Assembly (NCBI GenBank): GCA_022447545.1
Contig: JAKVBI010000001.1
Coordinates: 1 to 64,000 of the forward strand
Length of the DNA: 64,000 nt
Reading direction: 5' to 3'
Source: Myxococcota bacterium
GTDB lineage: Bacteria > Myxococcota_A > UBA9160 > SMWR01
The position numbers and the translations under genes were made by a program. The notes under the pieces are model-generated. The model was not told the DNA's origin and did not search any database. It was given only the letters and a program-made list of their open reading frames with translations. The stretch's first letter is position 1. Every line of letters starts with the position of its first letter. Positions 36,444 through 45,335 of this stretch are shown here, piece after piece.

Positions 36444-36464
36444 CGCTGCTTTCAGAAAGCAGCG
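36444..36464. terminator. Putative bidirectional hairpin terminator
   Basis: CGCTGCTTT (36444-36452), CAG loop, AAAGCAGCG (36456-36464): a perfect 9-bp stem located exactly between the convergent thioesterase and LLM genes, overlapping the last codons of the latter. Flanking T-tracts are weak on both sides, so efficiency is uncertain. Confidence 0.5.
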
Positions 36465-37321
36465 ATGACTTCTTCTCCGAACCGCTCTAGAGCCTCACGC
36501 TTCTGCTCGAACCCGAGTTCCGGCTCACTGGAGAACTTGAGAGGCCACGCGCCAAAGCCCGTCACGCCAAGTTCCTCGAGCCTGCAGTAGAGGTCACGAT
36601 CATGGCCATCCGTGATCGCCGCGATGAACTCGAAGGGCTCGCGCTCGCGTCCAGCCTGTTCACGGAACCCCTTCAAGGTGTTCAAGATGGTTTCAATCTC
36701 ATCGGCGGAGTTTCCAGTGCTAAGCCAACCGTCCAAACGTTTCCCTGCCCGCTCGAGAGCTCGTGGGCTGAGACCTCCCCCGTAGATCGGTACCCTTCCC
36801 CCGGGTGGCGCAGGCAACATGTTGATTCTCTCGAATGCATAGTGCTCACCGTGGTGCTCCACGGTCTCTCCCGTCCACAGTTTCCGCATCACATCGATCA
36901 TTTCATCGAAGCGTCGCCCGCGGTTGCCGAAGTCCTCACCCACCACGTCGAACTCCTCGCGCAACCAGCCGACCCCCGCACCGAGTGAAAAACGACCGCG
37001 AGACAACACTGCCGCAGTTCCAGCAGCCTTGGCCAAATGAACGGGATGGCGCATGGGAGCAATGTAGATCGATGTGGTGAAACGCAGCCGGGTGGTCACG
37101 GCCGCCATGGCGGAAATCACGGAGAAACACTCCGGATGTTCGGTGAGTGCCACGAAGCTGGGACTTCCATCCTCCGAGTAGGGATATTTCGAGTTCACCA
37201 CCTCTGGCCCCACCAGATGATCAGCGATGTGAACTCCTTCGAAGCCCACCTCCTCACAGACCCTGGCCAGATCGATAAGCTGGTCCGAATCTTCGAAGGA
37301 CAGCGCCTGCCAGAACTTCAT
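36452..37321 (-). CDS. LLM-class (luciferase-like, TIGR03619-type) oxidoreductase
   Basis: 289 aa TIM-barrel flavin/F420 enzyme. Markers are VGFEGVHIADHL, FTTSIYIAPMRHPVHLAKA, SRGRFSLGAGVGWLREEFDVVGEDFGNRGRRFDEM (in parts) and PIYGGGLSPRALERAG, typical of the F420-dependent TIGR03619 group. Reaction is a hydride transfer or Baeyer-Villiger-like oxidation; substrate unknown. ATG at 37321 with GGGAG five bases upstream. A SnoaL-like gene lies 67 bp upstream on the same strand. A second LLM enzyme is at 41762. Confidence 0.88.
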   Translation of the reverse strand: MKFWQALSFEDSDQLIDLARVCEEVGFEGVHIADHLVGPEVVNSKYPYSEDGSPSFVALTEHPECFSVISAMAAVTTRLRFTTSIYIAPMRHPVHLAKAAGTAAVLSRGRFSLGAGVGWLREEFDVVGEDFGNRGRRFDEMIDVMRKLWTGETVEHHGEHYAFERINMLPAPPGGRVPIYGGGLSPRALERAGKRLDGWLSTGNSADEIETILNTLKGFREQAGREREPFEFIAAITDGHDRDLYCRLEELGVTGFGAWPLKFSSEPELGFEQKREALERFGEEVIAAF

Positions 37322-37388
37322 AGGGTCTCCCACTCGATGGCTGCGCGGCCTTCGAGACCTTTCGAAGCCAACGAGGCCACGAAACGCT

Positions 37389-37787
37389 TCAAGAGAACAG
37401 CTTCTCGTGAGCGTAGAGGGTGTCCACGTATTCGCGAACCTGCACAAGCTTGCCCCCCGAGAGCTGGAACGCGAAGTGATAGTGGTTGCGGTAGTCCTCA
37501 CCGCGAGCCGTGCGCGCTTCGATCACAGCCTGAACACAGACCCAGTCGCCCTCGGCCACCATCTGCTCGATCTGGACTACGAGAGGGGTGGAGGCATCAT
37601 AGAGACCCGTTCCGCCAGCCATGAGCTCGAGAACTGCATCCCGACCCTCGTAGACCCCACCGAGCTTCGAGGCAGGGGGGACCCACCAGCGCACATCGTC
37701 GGCCAGCAGGTCGGGAACACTCGGATCCCCAGCAGCCATCTTCTCGAAGTATTCGCGAACGATGGCTTTGTTCTGTGCTGCACCCAT
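37389..37787 (-). CDS. SnoaL-like (NTF2-fold) small protein
   Basis: 132 aa. KAIVREYFEKMAAGDP, LLADDVRWWVPP, GVYEGRDAVLELM and FQLSGGKLVQVREYVDT give the complete NTF2-like cone of ketosteroid-isomerase/SnoaL relatives. ATG has GAGGG nine bases upstream. It precedes the LLM oxidoreductase gene by 67 bp, so a shared transcript and substrate are likely. Catalytic residues cannot be assigned. Confidence 0.85.
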   Translation of the reverse strand: MGAAQNKAIVREYFEKMAAGDPSVPDLLADDVRWWVPPASKLGGVYEGRDAVLELMAGGTGLYDASTPLVVQIEQMVAEGDWVCVQAVIEARTARGEDYRNHYHFAFQLSGGKLVQVREYVDTLYAHEKLFS

Positions 37788-37799
37788 CCGATCTGTCCC

Positions 37800-38519
37800 T
37801 CACGGCCCGTCGACGGGGTGAGAACAACAGTCCCACCCCGCATGATTAGAGCACGCACGCGAGGGTGGGTGCAAGAACAGCAGAGAACAAGGCGATAGCG
37901 CCCACGCCGTGGAGTGGACGCTGTCTCTCAATTCCCCGACAGTATCGGTACATATGCCTGTACTGCCGCCCATCGCCGTTCGTGCGATGGAACCCTCGCT
38001 GTCCGCCCAGCCAGTTCCGTGGAACACCCAAGGATCCACGTCGAGCAAAGCGGGATAGAGCACCGGATCCGAGGTTTCGTGACGCACGCGGTTGGCCAGG
38101 TCACAAATGCAGGTTGGATTCGCGTTGCACCAGTTGCCGCCCGTTCTCGTCCAACCGGTGAGCATGTTCCACTGGATGGTCGACGAGGAAGCACCGGCCC
38201 TCTCGATGTTGTTGGCGGGGCCTTCATCGATCCGTGTTCTCAGAAAGATGAAACCGCCCGAGAACGCAGGAACAACGAAGCTGTTCCCCAACTGGTAAAT
38301 GTTCTCCATTGTCATGAGAACCGGATGCGAACCCGACTCCTCGATCACCGAAAAGTGACCAGCCGAGTTTCTCCGATGCTCCACACGCGGCGACATAGAC
38401 TCAAATTGAATAATCTAAAAAACCTTGACCTCGTACTTCTCGAGGGATCCATGTGCACCACCCGCACCCAAGACAACCACGACGAAAACGCCACAAGCGA
38501 CTCGCATAGCCCGTAACAT
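37800..38519 (-). pseudogene. Decayed gene for a secreted protein (amber codon plus probable frameshift)
   Basis: From ATG 38519 (GGAAGG six bases upstream) the frame encodes a good signal peptide (core VACGVFVVVVLGAGGAHG) and then SLEKYEVKVF before a TAG at 38417-38415. The same frame continues without another stop for 205 codons to 37800, including IYQLGNSFVVPAFSGGF, TGWTRTGGNWCNANPTCICDLA and DPWVFHGTGW, which look like a structured exported protein. Near 37870-37950 a different frame carries a hydrophobic C-terminal helix (HGVGAIALFSAVLAPTLAC), suggesting a second lesion. AT content rises in the 5' part. The family is not recognised. Sequencing error or stop readthrough cannot be excluded. 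Confidence 0.55.
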
Positions 38520-38710
38520 GAGGAACCTTCCAAATGAGACTGAGAACAAAGCGCGGGAAATCTCATTATTGAGTCAATAGCCCTGCTCCCATCCATCCTG
38601 GAATGAAATGAAAATCCGGCCGATGGCGCACGAATCGCTTGCTCGGTCAACAAACCAAGCAGATGCACGTGCGCATCCCTGCAGGGGCCCCAGCGACTCC
38701 ACTCTCGGGA

Positions 38711-39679
38711 TCAGGTCCTGCTTACCGCCTTCCCTCGTGTGACCGTCACGGCCCGAACCAGGTCGGTCAGGGCACGATTGACCGGGGCGGCGCCCCCCCC
38801 CTGCTGGGCCAGGCCAACGACTGCTCCACACAGAGAATCGATCTCAGTCTCGCGACCCGCACGCAGATCCAAGAGCATCGACGACTCGTGGGCCCGCGTG
38901 GTGGGTAATAAATCCCCGTAGAAATCGCGACGGTATTCGCTCGCACTGCTCCAGTGGGTCTCGAAATCGTGTGCGTCCATAACTTCGAAGATCTCATCGA
39001 TTACGAGATCCATGAGCTGTCTCGCCACCGCTCGATCTGCAAGTTCCCCATAGGGCAAATCATGCAGGGCGCCAAGCGGGTTGAGGGCACAGTTGTAGAG
39101 CATCTTGGCCCAGAGATCGCGATCGATGCGGTCCGTGAGTTCGCACGGAATTCCACCCTGAGCGATAGCGGTGGCCAGGACGTTCAGAACTCCAGGATCG
39201 CTCCCGAACAAACTCCCCATCCGAATGGCGTCGGCATGGACGGTGATCTCGACGACGTGGCGCGCAGACCGAACAAATCCCGAGATCACCCGGGCATTGA
39301 AGACCGATTGCGACGGAAGCATCTCGGCAAAGATCTCGGCACTCCCCCAGCCGTTCTGGAAGAGCACCACGGGAACCTCGCCACGGGTGATCGTGGAAAA
39401 CTCGGCCAGCGTGGCCGCCATGCGACGCGAGGTGTGCGTCTTGGTACACACCAACACAAAATCGGCCCCCGCCAGGCCCTCTTCGAGATCTTCCGAAACA
39501 TCGAAGCTCTCGTAGTCGCAGCGAAACGAGCCGAGCACCCCGGTGCGTTCGAGTCCGCGAGCCTGGAGAGGTGCCGCACCTCCGGGCGGCGTGACAAAAC
39601 ACACGTCGGCACCCGAAGCAACCAGACAGCTTCCAACCCCGAGGCCCACCGCCCCGGCGCCCACCACCGCAGCCTGCAC
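38711..39679 (-). CDS. Ketopantoate reductase-like (PanE/ApbA family) oxidoreductase
   Basis: 322 aa. Rossmann start VVGAGAVGLGVGSCLVASGADVCFVT, then VCTKTHTSRR and FQNGWGSAE in the NADP domain; C-terminal helical domain with AKMLYNCALNPLGALHDLPYGEL, whose KxxxNxxxNPL spacing is that of PanE. The genuine 2-dehydropantoate reductase role is possible, but many paralogues act on other 2-oxo acids. GTG start with a G-rich ribosome site just upstream. Third gene of a minus-strand unit amidohydrolase-TetR-PanE. Confidence 0.85.
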   Translation of the reverse strand: MQAAVVGAGAVGLGVGSCLVASGADVCFVTPPGGAAPLQARGLERTGVLGSFRCDYESFDVSEDLEEGLAGADFVLVCTKTHTSRRMAATLAEFSTITRGEVPVVLFQNGWGSAEIFAEMLPSQSVFNARVISGFVRSARHVVEITVHADAIRMGSLFGSDPGVLNVLATAIAQGGIPCELTDRIDRDLWAKMLYNCALNPLGALHDLPYGELADRAVARQLMDLVIDEIFEVMDAHDFETHWSSASEYRRDFYGDLLPTTRAHESSMLLDLRAGRETEIDSLCGAVVGLAQQGGGAAPVNRALTDLVRAVTVTRGKAVSRT

Positions 39680-39738
39680 CGACTCCCCCCCGGTTGGTGA
39701 CTTCGGACTCGTTCTACGAAGGGGCGCTCATAGCTCAG

Positions 39739-40398
39739 CTACGGCCCTGGCTCGTTGCCGCCAGCATGCGCTCTTGCACATTCTCCATTGACGACCTGGT
39801 AGAGAATACGCGCGCAGGTCTCGACGAAGTGTTCTTGAGTCGCTCCGAATCCGCTGAGCCTTGCATACTGCCCACCCAACCGTTCGAGGATGGCCACCAT
39901 GCCAGCGGCCGCCGTCATCGCATGGATCTCCGGATCCACCGCCCCTCGCTTCTTGGATTCTTCCAACCGAGCCGCCAAGCGGGCCACGATATCACCGAGA
40001 GAAGACTCGCGCAGATCGGCGAAGCGCCGATCGCCTCGCTCGGCCAAGTAGTCGCGGGCCTGTAGAATGTGGCCGTACTCATCCCAATGAATCGCGAAGG
40101 ACCGAACCACCTTTCTCGCAGTCTGGAGTCCAGCCTCCGCCTGCCAGGGTCCATCGATCATCGCGAAAATCTGCGGCATGCCTGCTTCGACCTGCTGCAC
40201 GAGCACCAAAACAGCCTCCAATGAGTCCGCGAAGTACTGGTAGAAGGTCGCCGGTGACGTCTCGATGCTCCTGGCAATCTCTACCACCGAGAGAGCCGCT
40301 AGGCCCTTTTCCTTGAGGAGTGCCTCGGTCGCTTCCAGCAGGCGCCGCCGCGTAGAAAGAGCACGCGGTCCGAGAATTCGCCCACTCTGGTCGCACAA
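39739..40398 (-). CDS. TetR/AcrR family transcriptional regulator
   Basis: 219 aa. N-terminal helix-turn-helix: STRRRLLEATEALLKEKGLAALSVVEIARSI then TSPATFYQYFADSLEAVL (shown in parts), the classic TetR DNA-binding domain; the C-terminal ligand domain is all-helical. The start is uncertain: a TTG at 40398 has no clear ribosome site, whereas a CTG at 40416 has GGAGG eight bases upstream. Placed between amidohydrolase (76 bp upstream) and PanE-like genes, it probably controls this unit and perhaps the divergent LLM gene at 41762. Confidence 0.9.
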   Translation of the reverse strand: MCDQSGRILGPRALSTRRRLLEATEALLKEKGLAALSVVEIARSIETSPATFYQYFADSLEAVLVLVQQVEAGMPQIFAMIDGPWQAEAGLQTARKVVRSFAIHWDEYGHILQARDYLAERGDRRFADLRESSLGDIVARLAARLEESKKRGAVDPEIHAMTAAAGMVAILERLGGQYARLSGFGATQEHFVETCARILYQVVNGECARAHAGGNEPGP

Positions 40399-40474
40399 CT
40401 TGGTCTGAGCAATGGTCAGTGGTCAATCCTCCGGAAGGACCCGGACGCCCCTGGGGAAGCGGTCGGTCAACAGA

Positions 40475-41656
40475 TCATGCCATCAATGCGCGGCAGTTCC
40501 CACCCATGACTTCGCGCACCGCAGACTCCGGAAGACCTTCCAGGGTTTGCTCGAAATCCCTTGGCTCGGCAAGGCCTTCGGCGTGTGGAAAATCCGAACC
40601 GAAGAGGACTTGAGAAGGGCCGATCAGTTTCGTCAATTCCACGACGTCCTCCTCGTGATAGGGAGCCACGAATACATGCCGCTTGAAGATCTCACTGGGC
40701 CGGCCCTTCACGTAGCCACCCAGCCAGGGCCCGTTGCGCCCCATTCCCTTCATCTTGTCCATGGCCTTGAGCAAATAGGGAACGAAGAGGGATCCGTTTT
40801 CGACACTGAGAATGTTGACGTTGGGAAAGCGGCCGAACAAATTATGGAGAATCAACGCCGAGACCGTGTCCATGATCGGGCGATCTCCGTAGAAATTCGT
40901 CCATTGGAAAGCCGTCTGCCGATGCGAGGCCGGATTCGCTGCTTCGCCATAGTGGACGGACATCATCTCGTTGTAGCCGGACTCAGCGATATGAAAGGCC
41001 ACCGGAATTCGAGCCTCGTCGATTCTCGCCCAGAACGGATCGAAGATGGGGTCGGCCGGTGAACGGCCGAACGCGGGCCCCGGACGAAGGTGGACGGCTC
41101 GGCAGCCGCGCCGTAGCGCCCAATCGAGTTCTTCCACCGCGCGCTCCACGTCGAGAAGAGACATCAGGGGAACCCCTATGATCCGCCCCTGGTGGTCGAA
41201 TCCCCAGTCGTCATCGAGCCAGCGATTGAAGGCATGGAGGTTCGCATAGGTCTGCTCGACGTCGTCCTTCATGAAGTGCTCAACGCAAACCCCCATTGTC
41301 GGGAACAGCAGGCATGACTCGACTCCCTGCTCGTCCATCAGCGCCAGACGAGCGTCGCGATTCCGAGAGTGGGGCTGAATCGGTTCGTAGACATCCGTTT
41401 GCTTGTAATCGTCTTCGCCCATCCTGTGCAGCATCTCCCGCAAAGAACCCGGACGCGTAGTCACCTGAAAATCGCGGTGCTCCAAGAAGGTGAAGCGACG
41501 CTCGCCGATAAAGAGCACCTCCTTGCCATCATCCTCATGCTCTACGTGAATCACCTTGTCTCGATGCTTCGGCTCGATATAGCGAGTGAAGGCATCGACC
41601 GGCTCATAGTAGTGATTGTCGGCGTCGAAGAGGGTATGTGTGTCAATAGAACTCAT
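40475..41656 (-). CDS. Amidohydrolase family 2 metal-dependent hydrolase/decarboxylase
   Basis: 393 aa. PF04909-type barrel: metal ligands in LFDADNHYYEP, the His of VAFHIAESG, a central FPNVNILSVENG and the Asp of LFGSDFPHAEG. The family includes decarboxylases (ACMSD, gamma-resorcylate) and ring hydrolases. The ATG at 41656 is weakly preceded (GGGATTCG). It is divergent from an LLM oxidoreductase across 105 bp and followed by a TetR gene; together they look like a small regulated catabolic module. Substrate unknown. Confidence 0.88.
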   Translation of the reverse strand: MSSIDTHTLFDADNHYYEPVDAFTRYIEPKHRDKVIHVEHEDDGKEVLFIGERRFTFLEHRDFQVTTRPGSLREMLHRMGEDDYKQTDVYEPIQPHSRNRDARLALMDEQGVESCLLFPTMGVCVEHFMKDDVEQTYANLHAFNRWLDDDWGFDHQGRIIGVPLMSLLDVERAVEELDWALRRGCRAVHLRPGPAFGRSPADPIFDPFWARIDEARIPVAFHIAESGYNEMMSVHYGEAANPASHRQTAFQWTNFYGDRPIMDTVSALILHNLFGRFPNVNILSVENGSLFVPYLLKAMDKMKGMGRNGPWLGGYVKGRPSEIFKRHVFVAPYHEEDVVELTKLIGPSQVLFGSDFPHAEGLAEPRDFEQTLEGLPESAVREVMGGNCRALMA

Positions 41657-41761
41657 AATCGAATCCCAAAACAGTCTCTGGGTGGCAGGAGACCGGCCTC
41701 GTGGTACCAGCATAATCGATTCGGTCTGGAAATATACGCCAGAGTCTGTTGTGATCCCGTA

Positions 41762-42673
41762 ATGCGATTGGGCCTCTACATCTCGACGGCCGGAGGCTCC
41801 GGCATCGACGAGATCCTTCACCGATTCGAGATCGCTGAGGAACTCGGCTTCGACACCGCGTGGGTCGGTCACACCTTTGACTGGGATTCACTCGGATTGC
41901 TTTGCCTGGCTGCGCGTGTGACCACCCGTATCGAACTCGGCAGCTGGGTAGTGCCGACCTTCCCGCGCCATCCCGCCGCCCTGGCCCAACAAGCTCTCAC
42001 CGTCCAACGTGCCAGCCACGGGCGTCTGGCCCTCGGAATCGGAGTGAGCCACGCCGCCGTGATCGAAAAACGCCTGGGACTGGATTTCTCCCGCCCCCTG
42101 CGCCACGCCAAGGCCTACATGGATGTTCTTCCCAGTCTGCTCGCCAGCGAGCGCACGAGGTACGACGGTCCAGAGTTCCGCATGGATGTGGCCCTGGACG
42201 GCGGCGGCATCCAAGCTCCCCCCATCCTGCTCGCTGCTCTGGGCCCGCGCATGCTCGAACTTGCGGGAAGCCGTGCTGAGGGTTGCGCGATCTGGCTGGG
42301 CGGGCCCCACTTCCTCGAGAATTTCGCCGTTCCCCGCATCCGAACCGCGGCCAGGGAAGCCAACCGACCCGTCCCGAGAATTCTGGCGGGGCTTCCCATC
42401 GCAGTCACTCGGGCAAGTGGCGCCCGCGAATCCGCTGAGCGTTTCCTTGCACTGAGTTCAAAACTGCCCTCCTATCGCCGCACTCTGGAGCTAGAAGGAG
42501 CCAGCAGTCCAGGGCAGGTCGCCATCATCGGAGAAGAAGAGCAGGTGGGAAGCCGACTCGATGCCCTGGCGGACCTAGGCGTCAGCGACTTCAATGCAAT
42601 CACCTTTCCGGTGGAAGGAGACCCGGACGCAATCGAGCGTACGCGCACCTTCCTGGCGCACTGGAACACTTAG
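41762..42673 (+). CDS. LLM-class flavin/F420-dependent oxidoreductase (second copy)
   Basis: 303 aa. [19 protein letters not shown] start, [69 protein letters not shown], all standard bacterial luciferase-like barrel segments of the TIGR03564-like group. It is not closely similar to the enzyme at 36452. Weak ribosome site before ATG 41762. Divergent from the amidohydrolase; it converges on MsrB and overlaps it by 4 bp. Confidence 0.87.
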   Translation: MRLGLYISTAGGSGIDEILHRFEIAEELGFDTAWVGHTFDWDSLGLLCLAARVTTRIELGSWVVPTFPRHPAALAQQALTVQRASHGRLALGIGVSHAAVIEKRLGLDFSRPLRHAKAYMDVLPSLLASERTRYDGPEFRMDVALDGGGIQAPPILLAALGPRMLELAGSRAEGCAIWLGGPHFLENFAVPRIRTAAREANRPVPRILAGLPIAVTRASGARESAERFLALSSKLPSYRRTLELEGASSPGQVAIIGEEEQVGSRLDALADLGVSDFNAITFPVEGDPDAIERTRTFLAHWNT

Positions 42674-43074
42674 TCGCTGCTCTCGTTCTCGAAATCCAGA
42701 GATATCGAGTTCATGCAGTAGCGAAGACCCGTCGGAGCCGGACCGTCTGGGAAAACATGGCCCAGGTGAGAATCACAGCGGGCACACATCACCTCTGTAC
42801 GAAGCATTCCCAGGGTCCTGTCTTCCTCGGTCTGCACGCTGTCCTCGGCAATGGGAGCGGTGAAACTCGGCCAACCCGTCCCCGAGTCGAACTTGGTCTG
42901 GGAGCTAAAGAGCTCTTGATGGCAGGCCGAGCACCGGTAGGTTCCAGCTTCCTTGGTGTCCCAATAACTTCCGCTGAAGGCGCGTTCGGTTCCCTTGTTG
43001 CGACAGACATCGTATTGCTCGGTCGACATCTGCTCACGCCACTCGGCGTCACTCTTGACAACCTTTTCTGACAT
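42670..43074 (-). CDS. msrB: Peptide-methionine (R)-S-oxide reductase MsrB
   Basis: 134 aa, complete. Reduces Met-R-sulfoxide in oxidised proteins. The structural zinc site is two CxxC pairs (YRCSACHQ and VMCARCDSH), substrate pocket GTGWPSF, and catalytic Cys in [10 protein letters not shown]. The second thioredoxin-recycling Cys is not obvious. ATG with GGAGG five bases upstream. No MsrA in the window. It ends within the convergent LLM gene. Confidence 0.97.
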   Translation of the reverse strand: MSEKVVKSDAEWREQMSTEQYDVCRNKGTERAFSGSYWDTKEAGTYRCSACHQELFSSQTKFDSGTGWPSFTAPIAEDSVQTEEDRTLGMLRTEVMCARCDSHLGHVFPDGPAPTGLRYCMNSISLDFENESSD

Positions 43075-43138
43075 GGGTTCCTCCGGAATCGGGGTGCACC
43101 CACGAGTCTAACACTCCCCTGGCCTTCGCATCCGGTCG

Positions 43139-44170
43139 CTAACGGAGCGAAGCGAGCCTCTCCAGAAACCAGTAGAACGCGAGACTTCCGATCCCGTAGG
43201 CGGGGAGTTGCTCGAGAGCCGATGGAATTCGTGAACGCAGGGGTTTGGCGAGAGCGGAGACCAGAAGAACGCATACCACGAATGCGAGTTGACCGAACTC
43301 GATACCCACGTTGAACGAGAGCAACGCCATCGGAACCTCTTCTGCGGGAAGACCCACCTCCGATAGCGCACCCGCGAATCCGAAGCCGTGAAGGAGCCCG
43401 AACGAACCCGCCATCAGCCAGGGACGTCTTCCCAATGCAGATGGGCGGCCGCTCTCGTCACGCACCAACTCGATGGCGAGCCAGTAGATGCTGAAGGCGA
43501 TAGCGACCTCGACCAGACGCGATGGAAACTCCACGTAGCCCAGAACTGCGAGGGAGAGGGTCACGCTGTGACCTACGGTAAAGGAGGTCACTGTAGTGAG
43601 CAGGCTGCGCCAACCGTGCACCAACAGCACCAGACCAAGGACGAACAGCAGGTGATCGACTCCGGTGAGGATGTGCTCAAAGCCAAGATCGAGATAGTCG
43701 ACAAAAACCTGGAAGCGCCCCTGCCGTGCGGGCACTTCGAGACCCGCACCGCTACCGTCGAGCACTGCCTGAACCACGCGCCCGTCTGACATGGCTACGC
43801 GTACCAAAGCATCGGTGCGACTCTCAGCGAGCCCCTCCACCCGCAAGGTCTCACCCACCAACCCACCAGGGCATTCGACCTCCCAGTCGAGGATCGCACT
43901 GCTGGCATCGCGGCTCAGCGCCGGCTCGCCGATGCCTTGACAGGAATCTGGAAGGACGGGGCGAACGTCGACCCCGGCAGGCCGGAGCAGGGACTTCTTG
44001 AAGCGCACCGCGAAACGCTCGGGTTCCAGCTCCTTGAGTTCGAGAAGCGAAGGAGCCAGGGGATGAGCGTGGGCGGGGCGCTCAAGCTCACCCCACGATA
44101 TAGCTGCCACGAAGCACAGCCACCCAATCTGGGTGACCCGAGAAGCTCTCTGACGCCTCCTGTTCCTCAC
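43139..44170 (-). CDS. HupE/UreJ_2 family membrane protein with N-terminal periplasmic domain
   Basis: 343 aa. A signal sequence (WLCFVAAISWGELERPAHA) is followed by an about 130-residue exported domain and then seven membrane helices. The HupE/UreJ_2 core is unmistakable: GFEHILTGVDHLLFVLGLVL, FTVGHSVTLSLAVLG, GLLHGFGFAGAL and LLSFNVGIEFGQLAFV, with His and Asp residues in helices that suit Ni or Co handling. No hydrogenase or urease gene is nearby, so the role is open. GTG start overlaps the TGA of the PPIase gene and has GGGAG six bases upstream: strongly coupled. Confidence 0.9.
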   Translation of the reverse strand: MRNRRRQRASRVTQIGWLCFVAAISWGELERPAHAHPLAPSLLELKELEPERFAVRFKKSLLRPAGVDVRPVLPDSCQGIGEPALSRDASSAILDWEVECPGGLVGETLRVEGLAESRTDALVRVAMSDGRVVQAVLDGSGAGLEVPARQGRFQVFVDYLDLGFEHILTGVDHLLFVLGLVLLVHGWRSLLTTVTSFTVGHSVTLSLAVLGYVEFPSRLVEVAIAFSIYWLAIELVRDESGRPSALGRRPWLMAGSFGLLHGFGFAGALSEVGLPAEEVPMALLSFNVGIEFGQLAFVVCVLLVSALAKPLRSRIPSALEQLPAYGIGSLAFYWFLERLASLR

Positions 44171-45159
44171 CGTTCGCTCCCATTGGAGTCGTCTCCAGCC
44201 CACCTGTTCACGCTGTAGTTGCGCCGAAACCCTTCGACCACCCGCTCGAGTTCGTGGCGACCGCGTTCCTCGAACAGAGCTTCGCGGACTTGGCGCTCCA
44301 CTTCCTCCAGGGCCGGGTCTCTGGCTTCGGTGCGTTCGTGAACCCAGACCAGGTGTGCTCCGTACGCCGACTGGAATGGGCCCAACCAAATGGGCTCGTC
44401 GGGTGAGAGATCGATCACAGCCGCGGCAAATTCGGGGCCGAAGGTCTTGGTGAATTCTCGTTCCGAACGCAGGGGTAGGCGCGAAGGATGGAGGAAAGGA
44501 TCGCCGGCCTCACGTGCTTCGTCCGGAGCGGTGCCGTGTGCCCGCAGTCGCTCCAACAGTTGCTGTGCGTCGCTCTCCAGGTCATCTCCCCTGCGATCTC
44601 GGCTCAGGTACACGTGATCGAGACGAACGCGAGCCGGGTGGCGATAGCGCTCACTGTGACGATCGAGATATTCCTGCATCTCCTCTTGCGTAGGCTCATT
44701 CAGACGGGCGAGGCTCTGAGCCCGTAGCTGCATGATCTGAACGAGCCGGCGGCGCACCACGATGTCCGAAAGATCCATCCCGAGTTCGAGAGCCTCTTCG
44801 AACAGCGCCTCATCGTCTCGGCTGTCCTCTTCGTTGACAAAGCGCATGTTCTGCACGAGACGGCGTCTGACCAGAGGATCCAACAGGTGGAGATTCATCG
44901 CCCGCGCCTCTCGAAACAGCACCTCCTCATCGACGGCCATTTCCACCAGGGCGTCGAGAGTTGCGGGATCGGGTAATCGGCCGGTGCGCGCTCGCCAGTC
45001 CGCTCGAAGGCCTTCCAGGCGGGCCGCATCGATCTCGATGACACGGTGGGTCGAGAGATCGCGCGCGCTGGACGCGTCGTCGAAGCCCCCGGCACCCGCG
45101 TACAGCAGGCTGCCGATCAGAGCGAAATGGAGAGCGGGCGATCGAAGCAGTCGCCTCAT
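44167..45159 (-). CDS. Parvulin-type peptidylprolyl isomerase (SurA/PpiC-like)
   Basis: 330 aa. Short N-terminal hydrophobic segment (LHFALIGSLLYAGAGG) for export or anchoring, then a long helical chaperone region (LVEMAVDEEVLFREARAMNL and similar) and a reduced PpiC domain with ALSPDEP-like VIDLSPDEPIWLGPFQSAYGAHLVWVHER. Such proteins fold periplasmic and outer-membrane clients. It overlaps the HupE/UreJ_2 gene by four bases, suggesting that the isomerase matures that membrane protein or its exported domain (inference). No ribosome site seen. Confidence 0.85.
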   Translation of the reverse strand: MRRLLRSPALHFALIGSLLYAGAGGFDDASSARDLSTHRVIEIDAARLEGLRADWRARTGRLPDPATLDALVEMAVDEEVLFREARAMNLHLLDPLVRRRLVQNMRFVNEEDSRDDEALFEEALELGMDLSDIVVRRRLVQIMQLRAQSLARLNEPTQEEMQEYLDRHSERYRHPARVRLDHVYLSRDRRGDDLESDAQQLLERLRAHGTAPDEAREAGDPFLHPSRLPLRSEREFTKTFGPEFAAAVIDLSPDEPIWLGPFQSAYGAHLVWVHERTEARDPALEEVERQVREALFEERGRHELERVVEGFRRNYSVNRWAGDDSNGSER

Positions 45160-45335
45160 TACGGCGCCGGTTATACCAGATCAGGCGAAGATCGGCGTGT
45201 TTTCACGTGCCCGTGGCTGTTTTCGGGGCCACTTCGGCCCCATTCTCCCTCTTGGCCCATCTCACACCGCTTGCGATTGCCCCAGAGGCTGCGCCATCGT
45301 GCGCTAGAGCAGCGCGGCGAAGGGAACCTGCGGGA

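Noticed and set aside
38568-38578. ATTGAGTCAAT palindrome upstream of the decayed gene
   Set aside because: Perfect but only 11 bp in AT-richer DNA; no promoter spacing supports a function.
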